From JBHGBB01 sp041946755 (lineage in GTDB: Bacteria; UBP4; UBA4092; JAOAEQ01): a stretch of 23,698 bases of DNA. Below are positions 15,998-23,698 of this stretch, in pieces (positions within the stretch are counted from its first letter, which is position 1; the number at the start of each line of letters is the position of its first letter). The notes below the pieces were generated by a model. That model was not told the origin of the DNA. It saw only the letters and a list, made by a program, of their open reading frames with translations, and did not search any database. The position numbers and the translations under genes are program-made. The DNA lies in contig JBHGBB010000032.1 of NCBI GenBank assembly GCA_041946755.1, positions 1 through 23,698 of the forward strand, in the 5' to 3' direction.

Positions 15998-16358
15998 AAG
16001 AAAATCCCTCTCAATTTCTTCTAAATTAATTAACAAAATAAATCAACCGATAGTTGATAAATTTCGTCATTATATTTTGAATATTATACCATGAAGGTGC
16101 AGGCAGATAAAAAGGAGGAATAATAATCAAAACCAGATACTCGTAGCTGATTGATATAAACTCAATATCTTTGTCTGAATCGACTAACGTTAATCATTGA
16201 TTCCATGGATTTGGTTTGACAAGGAAAAGCGTTACGGTTTAACATTTTTATAGAACAATATAGTAACGAATATACCGGATAAGAGCGAATTCCGAGACTA
16301 TGGATTCGATTAATTCGAAATTATTCGAGTAAACTGTAATTTATAGGAGATTAAACGA
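15998..16358. other. divergent intergenic region
   Basis: This 361-nt gap lies between two divergently transcribed genes. Toward the - strand gene, two TATAAT-like -10 boxes are visible on the - strand (complements of 16069-16074 and 16083-16088), without clear -35 partners. Toward dacB there is a TTGACA promoter (16216-16245). A good AAGGAGG at 16112-16118 is not followed by a start codon. CGAATT-type words occur at 16286-16328. No gene seen. Confidence 0.6.
16216..16245 (+). promoter_or_regulatory. candidate promoter for dacB
   Basis: A perfect TTGACA (16216-16221), an 18-nt spacer and TAACAT (16240-16245, 4/6) lie about 110 nt upstream of the dacB start in the divergent gap. Confidence 0.5.
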
Positions 16359-17831
16359 ATGCGAAAATGGGGTTATTTTTTTTGTATCTTATTTTTAGGG
16401 ATTTTAGCAAGTTCATTATATGCTTTTGATAAACAAGAAGCACGACTGAAAACATTACAAAAAGATTTGGATGAAATCCTTGCATCTCGTAGTGTTCGAT
16501 CAGCGCAAGTTGGAGTATATGTGGTATCACTCCGGCAAGAAGATGGGATTATCTATGCGAAAAACCAGGAGAAATCGTTTATTCCAGCTTCATGTATGAA
16601 ACTATTTACTTCGGCCGCGGCCTTAGACACCTTGGGTAGTAATTACACCTTTAAAACGAATATCTATGCTAAGGGTATTATCGATGCACAAGGAGTACTG
16701 CATGGCGATCTAATTATTCGTGGTAGCGGAGATCCATCTATTTCCGGCAGGTATCGGAATCGGAAAGTTACTGCAATCCCGGAAGATTTAGCGGACCAGC
16801 TTCTTGCTACCGGGATTCGGAAAATCCAGGGGAATCTGATTGCGGATGCGTCCTACTTTGATAAACAAGAACTCGGTTGGGGATGGTCCCATGATTATCT
16901 TGATGCCTGGTATGCAGCAAGAGTGGCCGCATTATCGTTTAACGATAATTGTATCGATGCCTATGTGAGTGGAAATGATAAAGTCGGAGAACCAGCAATC
17001 ATCCGATTCGATCCACCCACGAATTACGCAACAGCGATAAATAAAATCACTACTACTAAACGGGGTACCCGAGCTTCTATTCGCTGGGATTGGATTCCCA
17101 ACACCCGACAAATCGAGTTTCGTGGGACAGTTCCGGTCCGTTCCGGAGCGATATTGCATTATATCGCAGTGGATAACCCGACCATGTTTGCATTGACCGT
17201 GTTAAAAGAAACGTTTGCAAGAAAAGGGATTCAAATTACCGGGCAATTGTTTGATATCCAGCAGCCATTACCATCCCCGATAACTCCAGAATTCCGAGTG
17301 GTAGCTAGTTATGCTTCACCTGAATTAGGTGTTCTCATGAAAAAAGTTAATAAGAATAGCCAGAACTTCTTTGCCGAACAACTGCTTAAAACTACCGGGG
17401 CGGTGAAATATCAAAGCGGTACTTATGATGCCGGAGTTAAAGCAGTGCAATCGCTGATGCAACGAGCTAAAATTGATATGGAAGGATTTGAACAGGTTGA
17501 TGGCAGTGGATTATCTGCATATAATCAGGTTACCCCGGAACAGATGGTCGGAATCTTAAAATATATGTATCGTCATGCATATAATCAGACCTATTATGAT
17601 TCGCTATCGATCCCCGGAGTTGACGGTACCTTACGGAGCCGGTTTAGAAATCTCAGCAGTCGCATGCGCGGGAAAACCGGATCGATTAAGATGGTTTCAT
17701 CGTTAGCCGGATATCTGACTACCAAACATGATGAGCCGATAGCATTTGCGATTCTATTCAATAATATCCCGAACCATTGGTCAGCAATCGTTGCTGAAGA
17801 TAAAATCGTAAATAGACTTGCTGAGTTTTAG
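16359..17831 (+). CDS. dacB: D-alanyl-D-alanine carboxypeptidase/endopeptidase, PBP4 family (S13)
   Basis: This 490-residue periplasmic penicillin-binding protein trims peptidoglycan peptides. A signal peptide (MRKWGYFFCILFLGILASSLYA) precedes the mature protein. The three active-site motifs are present: Ser78-Cys-Met-Lys81 in FIPASCMKLFT, Ser334-Gln-Asn336 in KNSQNFFAEQ, and Lys439-Thr-Gly441 in MRGKTGSIKMVSSLAGY. The long insert between the first two motifs is characteristic of S13 enzymes. AGGAG (16345-16349) lies 9 nt from the ATG, and a TTGACA promoter is further upstream. The stop is TAG, one of two in the window. The enzyme acts in the periplasm, supporting a diderm or at least murein-containing cell. 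Confidence 0.96.
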   Translation: MRKWGYFFCILFLGILASSLYAFDKQEARLKTLQKDLDEILASRSVRSAQVGVYVVSLRQEDGIIYAKNQEKSFIPASCMKLFTSAAALDTLGSNYTFKTNIYAKGIIDAQGVLHGDLIIRGSGDPSISGRYRNRKVTAIPEDLADQLLATGIRKIQGNLIADASYFDKQELGWGWSHDYLDAWYAARVAALSFNDNCIDAYVSGNDKVGEPAIIRFDPPTNYATAINKITTTKRGTRASIRWDWIPNTRQIEFRGTVPVRSGAILHYIAVDNPTMFALTVLKETFARKGIQITGQLFDIQQPLPSPITPEFRVVASYASPELGVLMKKVNKNSQNFFAEQLLKTTGAVKYQSGTYDAGVKAVQSLMQRAKIDMEGFEQVDGSGLSAYNQVTPEQMVGILKYMYRHAYNQTYYDSLSIPGVDGTLRSRFRNLSSRMRGKTGSIKMVSSLAGYLTTKHDEPIAFAILFNNIPNHWSAIVAEDKIVNRLAEF

Positions 17832-17876
17832 TTTACTATTTAGAACGTTAGTATGTAATACTATAAGGATTAAAGA

Positions 17877-18278
17877 TTGGATTCGGATATAGCGGTTTTG
17901 AATTCAATCGCTCTGCTATATAGCCATCTACCTATGTTAAACGAACCGATAAAAATTAGCGATATCCTCTGGAAAAGCCTTGATACTATCGAGTTTAAAA
18001 AGGATATATATCCGAAATTAATTGAATTGCAATGGTATAATATTCTCGGTCCGACACTGGTTCAGCATTGTAAATTCCAGAAAATTGAACAAGACACGCT
18101 CTATATTAAAGTAAATTCTGCAGAATGGTATCGAGAACTAACGGAACTAAAATCGCAGCTCATAGATAAATTTAACCGGTATTTTAATAAAACTATCTTG
18201 AAAGAAATCGAATTTATCGCTCCTGCCTATGCCAAACCTCGACCTCGAACAAGAATTAAAACGGATCGCAAAAGATAA
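17877..18278 (+). CDS. DciA/DUF721 family protein
   Basis: This 133-residue protein has the DUF721 core: LQWYNILGPTLVQHCKFQKIEQDTLYIKVNSAEWYRELTELKSQLIDKFN, i.e. the W..iVG..l..h and L.V.v.s..W..eL pattern. Members of this family (DciA) load or regulate the replicative helicase DnaB where DnaC is absent; that role is inferred from family knowledge. The start is TTG at 17877, supported by AAGGA (17865-17869) 7 nt upstream; no in-frame ATG fits. The C-terminal tail is basic (KPRPRTRIKTDRKR). Its end overlaps the following QueG-like gene by 50 nt in a different frame, suggesting translational coupling. It follows dacB by 45 nt. Confidence 0.85.
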   Translation: MDSDIAVLNSIALLYSHLPMLNEPIKISDILWKSLDTIEFKKDIYPKLIELQWYNILGPTLVQHCKFQKIEQDTLYIKVNSAEWYRELTELKSQLIDKFNRYFNKTILKEIEFIAPAYAKPRPRTRIKTDRKR

Positions 18279-18915
18279 CGGTATTGCATTGTTCGGTGTT
18301 GCCAACATTGAGAAGATAACCGAAGATATGCATCCGGAAGTGCAGCATGCATTAAAAGAGTTACCGAATGTTATTTCTATCGGCATCCGGTTATCTGACC
18401 GTATCATGGAATCGTTAGTTGATAAACCGACCAAACTATATCTGCATCATTATAAAACCTGTAATCAGGTACTCGATCATACTACGGTTAAACTAATAAA
18501 TATTATTCAATCTTATGGGTATAATGCAATGCCGATTCCGGCATCGCAATTGGTTGATTGGGGTGGGACTACTACCGGCCATATTTCGCATCGGAAAATA
18601 GCACAACTTGCCGGACATGGTTGGTTCGGTCGGAGCGGATTGATTATTCATCCGGAATATGGTGCCCGAACTAGATATGCATCAATTTTTACTGATGCAC
18701 CGTTATCAATTGCAGAACCGAATCGAGGAAATTGCGGGGCATGCAGAATATGTATCTCAGTTTGCCCTGCAGGTGCGATATCTGAGACCGGACCGGATAT
18801 CGAGAAATGTTTTGGCCAACTCAAGCAGTTTGCCAGACATTTAGGTGGAACCCAATATATTTGTGGATTGTGTATTAAAGCATGTAAGGGCAACCGGGGA
18901 AAAATAGATACGTAA
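18229..18915 (+). CDS. QueG-like double [4Fe-4S] protein, short form
   Basis: This 228-residue protein resembles epoxyqueuosine reductase (COG1600 group). It has the QueG-type core KIAQLAGHGWFGRSGLIIHPEYGARTRYASIFTDAPL, then two [4Fe-4S] clusters with Cys169, 172, 175, 179, 194, 212, 215 and 219 (CGACRICISVCP, EKC, CGLCIKAC). It is much shorter than canonical QueG and ends soon after the last Cys, lacking the usual C-terminal extension. Asp110 in LVDWGG occupies about the place of QueG's VDTAP catalytic Asp; this is an inference by position. It may therefore be a related anaerobic iron-sulfur reductase rather than QueG proper. The ATG at 18229 is inside the DciA gene; downstream starts would remove the conserved N-terminal helix. 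No other queuosine gene is nearby. Confidence 0.82.
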   Translation: MPNLDLEQELKRIAKDNGIALFGVANIEKITEDMHPEVQHALKELPNVISIGIRLSDRIMESLVDKPTKLYLHHYKTCNQVLDHTTVKLINIIQSYGYNAMPIPASQLVDWGGTTTGHISHRKIAQLAGHGWFGRSGLIIHPEYGARTRYASIFTDAPLSIAEPNRGNCGACRICISVCPAGAISETGPDIEKCFGQLKQFARHLGGTQYICGLCIKACKGNRGKIDT

Positions 18916-18978
18916 GAACGAAAGAACCGAAAAACAGATAAACTGAAGAATTTACTTAACCATTTAACCTGGTTTTCT

Positions 18979-21519
18979 ATGAAAGCTAGAATAATTCATT
19001 TAACGATAATTCTTTTATTTATATATAGTATATCGAATGCAGAAATAACACGATATATTCCCCCAACCTTCTTTTCGATGCAATCGCATTCATTGCAAGG
19101 AGATACCGCATTCCATGCGCGAACCTGTGAACTCATGGCTGATGCCGGAGTAAGAATTATTCGCGATGAAATGTATTGGAGTAATCTAGAAAAAGTGCCA
19201 GGGAAAATTGTTTTTCCAGAAAACTATATCCAGAATGTAGATATAACTCTAGCCTATGGTATGGAACCGATGATTATTCTGGATTATGCGAATCCGAATT
19301 ATGATAATGGGAAACCGCCGTATACCGATGAAGGGAGAGTAGCATTTGCCCGATATTGTTCTGCAGTCGTCAGCCAGTTTAAAGGGAAAATAAAATATTT
19401 CGAAATCTGGAATGAACCGAATATCGCCGGATTCTGGAATCCGGAACCGAATCCGAAAGATTATGCATTATTATTAAAATCAGCATATCAAGCATGTAAA
19501 TCAGCGAATCCGAATTGTGTGATTCTAGGTGGGGTAACCAGTCTCGTTGATACCACTTTTATCGAGAAAGTGTTCCAAAACGGGGGCGCGCAATATATGG
19601 ATATTATATCGGTACATCCGTATACCGGTGTTTCTCCGGAAGAGAATGATTTGATTGGGAAACTGAATGTTACCAGAAAGCTAAGCGAAAAATATGAGAA
19701 GCCTTTAAGAATATGGATTACTGAAGTGGGGTATCCGACACATATCGGGCCTAATGGATTTCCAGAAGCTACCCAAGCGAAATATTTAGTCCGTACCTAT
19801 TTGCAGGCGTTAGCCAGTGGGTGGGTCGATGCAGTATTCTGGTACTGGTTTGGTCCTGATGGTCCTGATGCAACTTATAGTGAAGATCGGTTCGGAATCA
19901 TCCGCCAAGATTGGTCAGAGAAACCGGCATATGCCGCATATAGAACCATGACTGAACAGTTGAGGAAAGCAAGGTTGCTTGGTTCGATTTCTAATGAAAC
20001 CCAATCGATACTTGGCTATCGCTATCAAGTAGGGTCGAATCAGGTAACGGTGTTATGGTCGAAACAAGGATTGGCTACTGCGAGTTTGAAAACGAAAGCC
20101 AATCAGATTACAAGAGTGCTTTCAGATGGAACGCAGCAGGTATTTATCCCATGGCAGAATGTCGTTACGTTAACATTCACCGAAGCACCGACCTATATTA
20201 TTTCTGGTAAAGAGCCGGTGCAACTCAGTTCGCCATTGATTCAGTTTGCTAACAATAAATATGTATTTCCACCCGGGTCGGTTAAAGAAGCGAATCTATT
20301 TATTGATAATCGGATTATTAAACCGGCGAGAAAACTTGATGGAGAAGTAAAGGTATCAGTCCTACCAGCGGAGATGCAGACGAATCAAAATATTATCCGA
20401 TTTGAAGCTAAACCGATGACCACTTCTATTTGTAAGATTGATATTACTACTCCCCAGTTAGCGCTGAATACCACAGCGATATTATCCGCAGATTTAATGG
20501 TAGGAAATAAACGAGCTGGATTGGTAAGCAGTGAAGTGATGCTTACCGAACCGGCAGTACTTTTAATTCATCCGATACTGGATGGAAAAACGTCAACTAA
20601 AAAGATCGATGTGGTTTTAAAGAACCTGATGGAATCCCCGGTTTCTGGCGAGATATTAGTATCTTCAATAAAAGATGTTATTTTCAGCCAATCGGATATT
20701 TTATTTGGTAATCTCAGTGCAAATAGAGAACAGGTATTTGAATCAGAACTTCGCGGTTCGGGATTTCAGCCGGATACTCTATACCCGATAGAAGTAAAAG
20801 CATATTTATCAAATGGGAAAATACTAGCTAAACAGAGAGTAGTAGATTTTCTCCCGTGTAAGAAGGCTACACAGCCTATCGTTATTGATGGCAAGCTGGA
20901 TGAATGGAACGATGCAGCGCAGATAACCTTAAATCGGGCAGACCAGATCACTTCAAAAAAAGCAAATTGGAGAGGAATCTATGATTGCAGTGGCGCGGTA
21001 TATACCTTATGGGATGACCAGAATCTATATGTTAGTGCTATTATCCTTGATGATATTAAGAGCAATAGCATCAAACCAGGATCGAATATATATCGGAGTG
21101 ACGGTCTGGAAGTATACTTAGATACCGATTTATATGGCGATGAAGATATGGCAAAATATAGTGATGATGATTACCAGTTTGGATTCTTTAATACTCCGGA
21201 AGGTTCGATTGTTTGGCGATGGTCGCCGGGAGATCAGTTGGATAACCAGGCGAAACTAGCTATCGTCTATCGAGATGATATAAAAGATGATACCGGTCAG
21301 CCGATTTCCGGTTATGTGATTGAAGGGAGTATTCCTTTATCTGAACTAAAACTCCAGCCGAAACCGGGAACAGTAATTGGATTTACGGTAGCCATCGATG
21401 ATGATGATACCCCCGATTCGATCGATCCATTCAATCAAGATAAACAGATGAATTGGGCTGGAAATAAAAATAATTGGTGTGACCCTACCGGATTCGGCCA
21501 ATTATTCTTTACAGAATAA
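18979..21519 (+). CDS. secreted clan-A glycoside hydrolase with CBM9-like C-terminal domain
   Basis: An 846-residue secreted enzyme. After a signal peptide (MKARIIHLTIILLFIYSISNA) comes a (beta/alpha)8 glycoside-hydrolase domain (about 25-340), with acid/base Glu146 in YFEIWNEPNI and nucleophile Glu249 in RIWITEVGYPT. It also contains HPYTG and VFWYWFGPD, a pattern of GH39/GH5-like families. The middle (about 400-625) is probably Ig-like beta domains. The C-terminal about 215 residues (IVIDGKLDEWNDAAQI, LYVSAIILDD, SDGLEVYLDTDLYG) are CBM9-like carbohydrate- or cell-surface-binding. The first domain could belong to several clan-A families, so the substrate (xylo-, gluco- or manno-configured) is not known. 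There is no Shine-Dalgarno site; a short ACGAAAGAACCGAAAAAC word block lies in the 63-nt leader. It stands between the QueG-like gene and the aminotransferase. Confidence 0.88.
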   Translation: MKARIIHLTIILLFIYSISNAEITRYIPPTFFSMQSHSLQGDTAFHARTCELMADAGVRIIRDEMYWSNLEKVPGKIVFPENYIQNVDITLAYGMEPMIILDYANPNYDNGKPPYTDEGRVAFARYCSAVVSQFKGKIKYFEIWNEPNIAGFWNPEPNPKDYALLLKSAYQACKSANPNCVILGGVTSLVDTTFIEKVFQNGGAQYMDIISVHPYTGVSPEENDLIGKLNVTRKLSEKYEKPLRIWITEVGYPTHIGPNGFPEATQAKYLVRTYLQALASGWVDAVFWYWFGPDGPDATYSEDRFGIIRQDWSEKPAYAAYRTMTEQLRKARLLGSISNETQSILGYRYQVGSNQVTVLWSKQGLATASLKTKANQITRVLSDGTQQVFIPWQNVVTLTFTEAPTYIISGKEPVQLSSPLIQFANNKYVFPPGSVKEANLFIDNRIIKPARKLDGEVKVSVLPAEMQTNQNIIRFEAKPMTTSICKIDITTPQLALNTTAILSADLMVGNKRAGLVSSEVMLTEPAVLLIHPILDGKTSTKKIDVVLKNLMESPVSGEILVSSIKDVIFSQSDILFGNLSANREQVFESELRGSGFQPDTLYPIEVKAYLSNGKILAKQRVVDFLPCKKATQPIVIDGKLDEWNDAAQITLNRADQITSKKANWRGIYDCSGAVYTLWDDQNLYVSAIILDDIKSNSIKPGSNIYRSDGLEVYLDTDLYGDEDMAKYSDDDYQFGFFNTPEGSIVWRWSPGDQLDNQAKLAIVYRDDIKDDTGQPISGYVIEGSIPLSELKLQPKPGTVIGFTVAIDDDDTPDSIDPFNQDKQMNWAGNKNNWCDPTGFGQLFFTE

Positions 21520-21521
21520 AA

Positions 21522-21594
21522 GATTACGGCGATTAAAAGATAGATTACAGCGATATTAATATAATCATAGTCGGGTTTGTATATCGTTGTAATC
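21522..21594. repeat. GATTACRGCGAT inverted repeat, same family as 14105-14138
   Basis: GATTACGGCGAT (21522-21533) and GATTACAGCGAT (21543-21554) are direct copies spaced 21 nt. ATCGTTGTAATC (21583-21594) is an inverted copy with one change. The element fills the gap between the glycoside hydrolase stop and the aminotransferase start, whose frame is open upstream into it. Confidence 0.8.
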
Positions 21595-21618
21595 AAGTAT
21601 TCAGAGGAGAAAAGAAAC

Positions 21619-23073
21619 ATGAGTAAGAAACAGTCATTAGCTATTGCAGCAAATCAGAATATCATTGAGATGGAGTATGCGGTGCGTGGTCCGTTACCCA
21701 AACGCGCGGCAGAATTGAAAAAGCTGGGGAAACAAGTGATTTTATGTAATATCGGGAATCCGCAAGCATTAGGGCAATATCCCTTAACCTATTATCGTCA
21801 GGTATTAAGTTTGGTAGAAGACCGGACGAAAATAGAACGGGAACGGCAGTTAAAAAAGATATATCTGGGAAATAAGGCGGCGTTTAAAGGGATGAACTCG
21901 GCTGATTTTATTTCCGATTATCTTCTTGATTTGACGGAAAAGGTCTTGGCGAATACTGTTATTGGGATGGGTGCATATTCTGAAAGTAACGGGTATTGTT
22001 TCATTCGAGAAGCAGTAGCAAAGTTTATCAATAAACGGGATGGATTTAAGGCATCCAGCGAGTTAAGTGCTAATCCGGATAGTATCTTCATCAGTAATGG
22101 CGCGAGTGAAAATGCGAAACATATCATCGATTTGCTGATTTCTAAACCTACCGATGGCATCATGATACCAACGCCGCAATATCCATTATATTCAGCGTCA
22201 ATCAAAAAAGTCGGGGGAGTGCAGGTGAATTATTATCCTGATGAAGATGCCGGCTGGAATTTAAATCGGGAGATTCTTGATCAAGCATATACTACCGCCA
22301 AAAAGAATGGGGTTACGATTAAAGGGATTGTAGTAATCAATCCGGGGAATCCGACCGGTGCGATTCTGGATAAGAAAACGATCAATGAAGTTATCGAGTT
22401 TGCTGAAGAGAATAAACTGGTCATTATCGCTGATGAAGTATATCAAGAAAATGTATACGGTGCGAAATTTGTTTCTTTTGCCAAGGTATTAGGAGGCCGA
22501 CCGGTTCCGTTATTTAGTTTGCATAGTACTTCGAAAGGGTTTATGGGCGAATGCGGGCATCGGGGAGGCTATCTGGAAATCCGGAATGCGCCGAAAGTAA
22601 AAGGTACGAACCTTTCGTTTACCGAGGTTATCTTAAAACAAGCGTCAGTCAGTCTATGCTCTAATACCGTAGGTCAGCTATTAATTTATTTAATGGTAAC
22701 TCCACCTGAAAAGGGCAGTGCACCCTATGCGCAGTTTATTGAAGAGAAAGAGGCGGTATTAAACGATTTGTTTGATAAAGCATCTATGATTCGCGAAGCG
22801 TTCAAGAAAATGGATGGGGTAGAATGCTTCGGCAGAACCGGGGCGATGTATCTATTCCCGCGATTGAATAAGCTGCCGAAGGGGACCAATGATTTCGACT
22901 ATTGTATGAATCTATTAGAAGCTACTGGGTTATGCACCGTTAACGGTTCCGGGTTTGGCCAGAAGGAAGGGACCCATCATCTGCGAATAGCCTTCTTACC
23001 TACCAAACAACTTTTAGAAAAAGTCTTACCGGAATGGATTAAGTTCCATAATCAGTATGTGAATAAGAAATAG
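21619..23073 (+). CDS. alanine aminotransferase-type class I PLP enzyme
   Basis: This 484-residue PLP-dependent aminotransferase resembles the eukaryote-type alanine transaminase (GPT) branch: NIGNPQALGQYPLTYYRQVL near the N-terminus, GAYSESNGYCFIREAVAKFI, VVINPGNPTGAIL (the NPGNPTG motif), IIADEVYQENVYG, and STSKGFMGECGHRGGY with the Schiff-base Lys306. It would interconvert alanine/2-oxoglutarate and pyruvate/glutamate in the cytoplasm; substrate choice among small amino acids is inferred. I put the start at 21619: AGGAG (21605-21609) is 9 nt upstream, and the 14 codons ahead (open to 21577) run back into the repeat. The stop is TAG and two intrinsic terminators follow. Length is standard. 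Confidence 0.92.
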   Translation: MSKKQSLAIAANQNIIEMEYAVRGPLPKRAAELKKLGKQVILCNIGNPQALGQYPLTYYRQVLSLVEDRTKIERERQLKKIYLGNKAAFKGMNSADFISDYLLDLTEKVLANTVIGMGAYSESNGYCFIREAVAKFINKRDGFKASSELSANPDSIFISNGASENAKHIIDLLISKPTDGIMIPTPQYPLYSASIKKVGGVQVNYYPDEDAGWNLNREILDQAYTTAKKNGVTIKGIVVINPGNPTGAILDKKTINEVIEFAEENKLVIIADEVYQENVYGAKFVSFAKVLGGRPVPLFSLHSTSKGFMGECGHRGGYLEIRNAPKVKGTNLSFTEVILKQASVSLCSNTVGQLLIYLMVTPPEKGSAPYAQFIEEKEAVLNDLFDKASMIREAFKKMDGVECFGRTGAMYLFPRLNKLPKGTNDFDYCMNLLEATGLCTVNGSGFGQKEGTHHLRIAFLPTKQLLEKVLPEWIKFHNQYVNKK

Positions 23074-23077
23074 GTGA

Positions 23078-23113
23078 AAAAGCAAATTCACCGGCGGTAA
23101 ATTTGCTTTTATT
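23078..23113 (+). terminator. intrinsic terminator 1 after the aminotransferase
   Basis: AAAAGCAAATT (23078-23088) pairs with AATTTGCTTTT (23100-23110). Inside it, ACC pairs with GGT after one mismatch, giving a GGC tri-loop. The T-run is at the end of the stem and continues as ATT. It starts 5 nt after the stop codon. Confidence 0.75.
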
Positions 23114-23137
23114 GCCTTGAATTTATTTGGATTACCG

Positions 23138-23176
23138 AGCAGATTGCCCTTTTCGCAATCTGCTTTTTCTTTTTTC
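23138..23176 (+). terminator. intrinsic terminator 2 in tandem
   Basis: AGCAGATTGC (23138-23147) pairs with GCAATCTGCT (23155-23164) around a 7-nt loop and is followed by a T-rich run TTTTTCTTTTTT to 23175. It insulates the next transcription unit. Confidence 0.9.
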
Positions 23177-23217
23177 TCCTTTCATCTCACCTTAACCTTG
23201 AGTTTTATGGTTTTCGC

Positions 23218-23247
23218 TTGACAACATTAATCTTAATTCGATAGAAT
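23218..23247 (+). promoter_or_regulatory. sigma70-type promoter for the nucleotidyltransferase gene
   Basis: A perfect TTGACA (23218-23223), an 18-nt spacer and TAGAAT (23242-23247, 5/6), placed right after the tandem terminators and about 55 nt before the ATG at 23303. Confidence 0.65.
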
Positions 23248-23302
23248 CTTCTTTATTAAGGCTTAACAAAATTAGCAGAATTCGGGTTTAAAATATAATA
23301 AT

Positions 23303-23698
23303 ATGACAAAAAAAGTGTTTTTCCAGTCAGTTAGTAACGGTCAAGTTGATATTATCCAGCTATTTCTTGATATATTGCAAACCCAGAAAATCAGATATTG
23401 TATTATCGGTGGGTTAGCGGTAAATGCTTATGTTGAGCCGGTGGTAAGTCTAGATTTGGATATTATTATTACCGCTGAATCAATCGATGAGTTGGTCAAG
23501 GAAGCGAAAAAAGTATTTAAAATAGAGCGATTTCCGCATAGTATTAATTTAAGCAGCCCTAAATCCGATCTCCGAATCCAGATTCAGATTGATTCAAGGT
23601 ATCAAGTGTTCATTTCTCGGGCTAAAAGGAAAAATGTTCTCGGGTATCCAATGATGATTGCTGCGATAGAAGATGTTTTGCAGGGGAAACTCTGGGCG
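23303..23698 (+). CDS. MNT/AbiEii-like nucleotidyltransferase, 3' end cut by window
   Basis: The frame is open from ATG 23303 to the window end, 132 codons, with no stop. The start reads MTKKVFFQSVSNGQVDIIQL. The nucleotidyltransferase motif is GGLAVNAYVEPVVSLDLDIII: Gly36-Gly37, then Asp51 and Asp53 as metal-binding acids, with the usual third acid probably in LRIQIQID. This is the minimal nucleotidyltransferase fold found in AbiEii-like toxins and related proteins of type IV toxin-antitoxin or defence contexts, but also in unrelated sugar or tRNA enzymes. The partner (antitoxin) would be expected next door, outside the window; none lies on the upstream side. No Shine-Dalgarno site. Function therefore remains open. 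Confidence 0.75.
   Translation, partial: MTKKVFFQSVSNGQVDIIQLFLDILQTQKIRYCIIGGLAVNAYVEPVVSLDLDIIITAESIDELVKEAKKVFKIERFPHSINLSSPKSDLRIQIQIDSRYQVFISRAKRKNVLGYPMMIAAIEDVLQGKLWA

Noticed and set aside
16112..16118. Strong AAGGAGG Shine-Dalgarno-like site
   Set aside because: No ATG, GTG or TTG follows at usable distance, and the frame closes within ten codons at TAG.

Overview
The window is from an uncultured-looking, moderately low-GC bacterium. The diderm-type features are a Gld-like ABC exporter, a ComEC DNA-uptake channel, a PBP4-type DacB and several GT-C fold membrane glycosyltransferases. I cannot name the phylum from sequence alone. The gene mix, the weak or absent Shine-Dalgarno sites in many leaders, and the gaps filled with simple-word inverted repeats suggest a candidate-phylum environmental bacterium, at low confidence. 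TAA is the usual stop; TAG ends dacB (17829-17831) and the aminotransferase (23071-23073), so TAG is a working stop codon here.

Region 1 (about 1-2230) is very AT-rich. Two hand-counted 60-base lines (901-960 and 1621-1680) hold 11 and 10 G+C, against 31 of 60 at 2401-2460. It carries a small CxxC/CxxC protein and, 4 nt downstream, a reading frame interrupted by one in-frame TAG. Read through, that frame would encode a protein with an N-terminal membrane anchor and a C-terminal pair of NusA-type KH domains. This is the most unusual item in the window. It looks like transferred DNA, with a perfect 18-bp-arm palindrome on the left and an imperfect inverted repeat (2228-2318) on the right.

Region 2 (2333-12772, all + strand) holds a Gld-type ABC transporter (ATPase, ABC-2 permease, GldG-like auxiliary protein), comEC, and three polytopic GT-C-like glycosyltransferases, two of them paralogous to each other. 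comEC and the first two glycosyltransferases are tightly packed (3-nt gap, then an 11-nt overlap) and are probably one transcript.

Region 3 (12929-15997, - strand) reads from a B-box-like zinc/membrane protein to gltX, yjbQ and a bacterioferritin-like diiron protein, and ends at a clear intrinsic terminator. In the gap between gltX and yjbQ, on the opposite strand, a good promoter and a strong intrinsic terminator together define a candidate small RNA of about 75 nt.

Region 4 (16216-23698, + strand) holds dacB, a DciA/DUF721 protein overlapping a short QueG-like double [4Fe-4S] protein, a secreted two-module glycoside hydrolase with a CBM9-like C-terminus, an alanine-aminotransferase-type enzyme followed by two tandem terminators, and the start of a MNT/AbiEii-like nucleotidyltransferase cut by the window edge.

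A window-wide pattern: many gaps contain imperfect inverted repeats built from short recurring words, with a different word family from gap to gap. Some families recur (4067-4220 with 11213-11320; 14105-14138 with 21522-21594). In places the repeats run into coding ends or keep the frame open upstream of real start codons. No tRNA, rRNA, insertion-sequence transposase or CRISPR array was seen.
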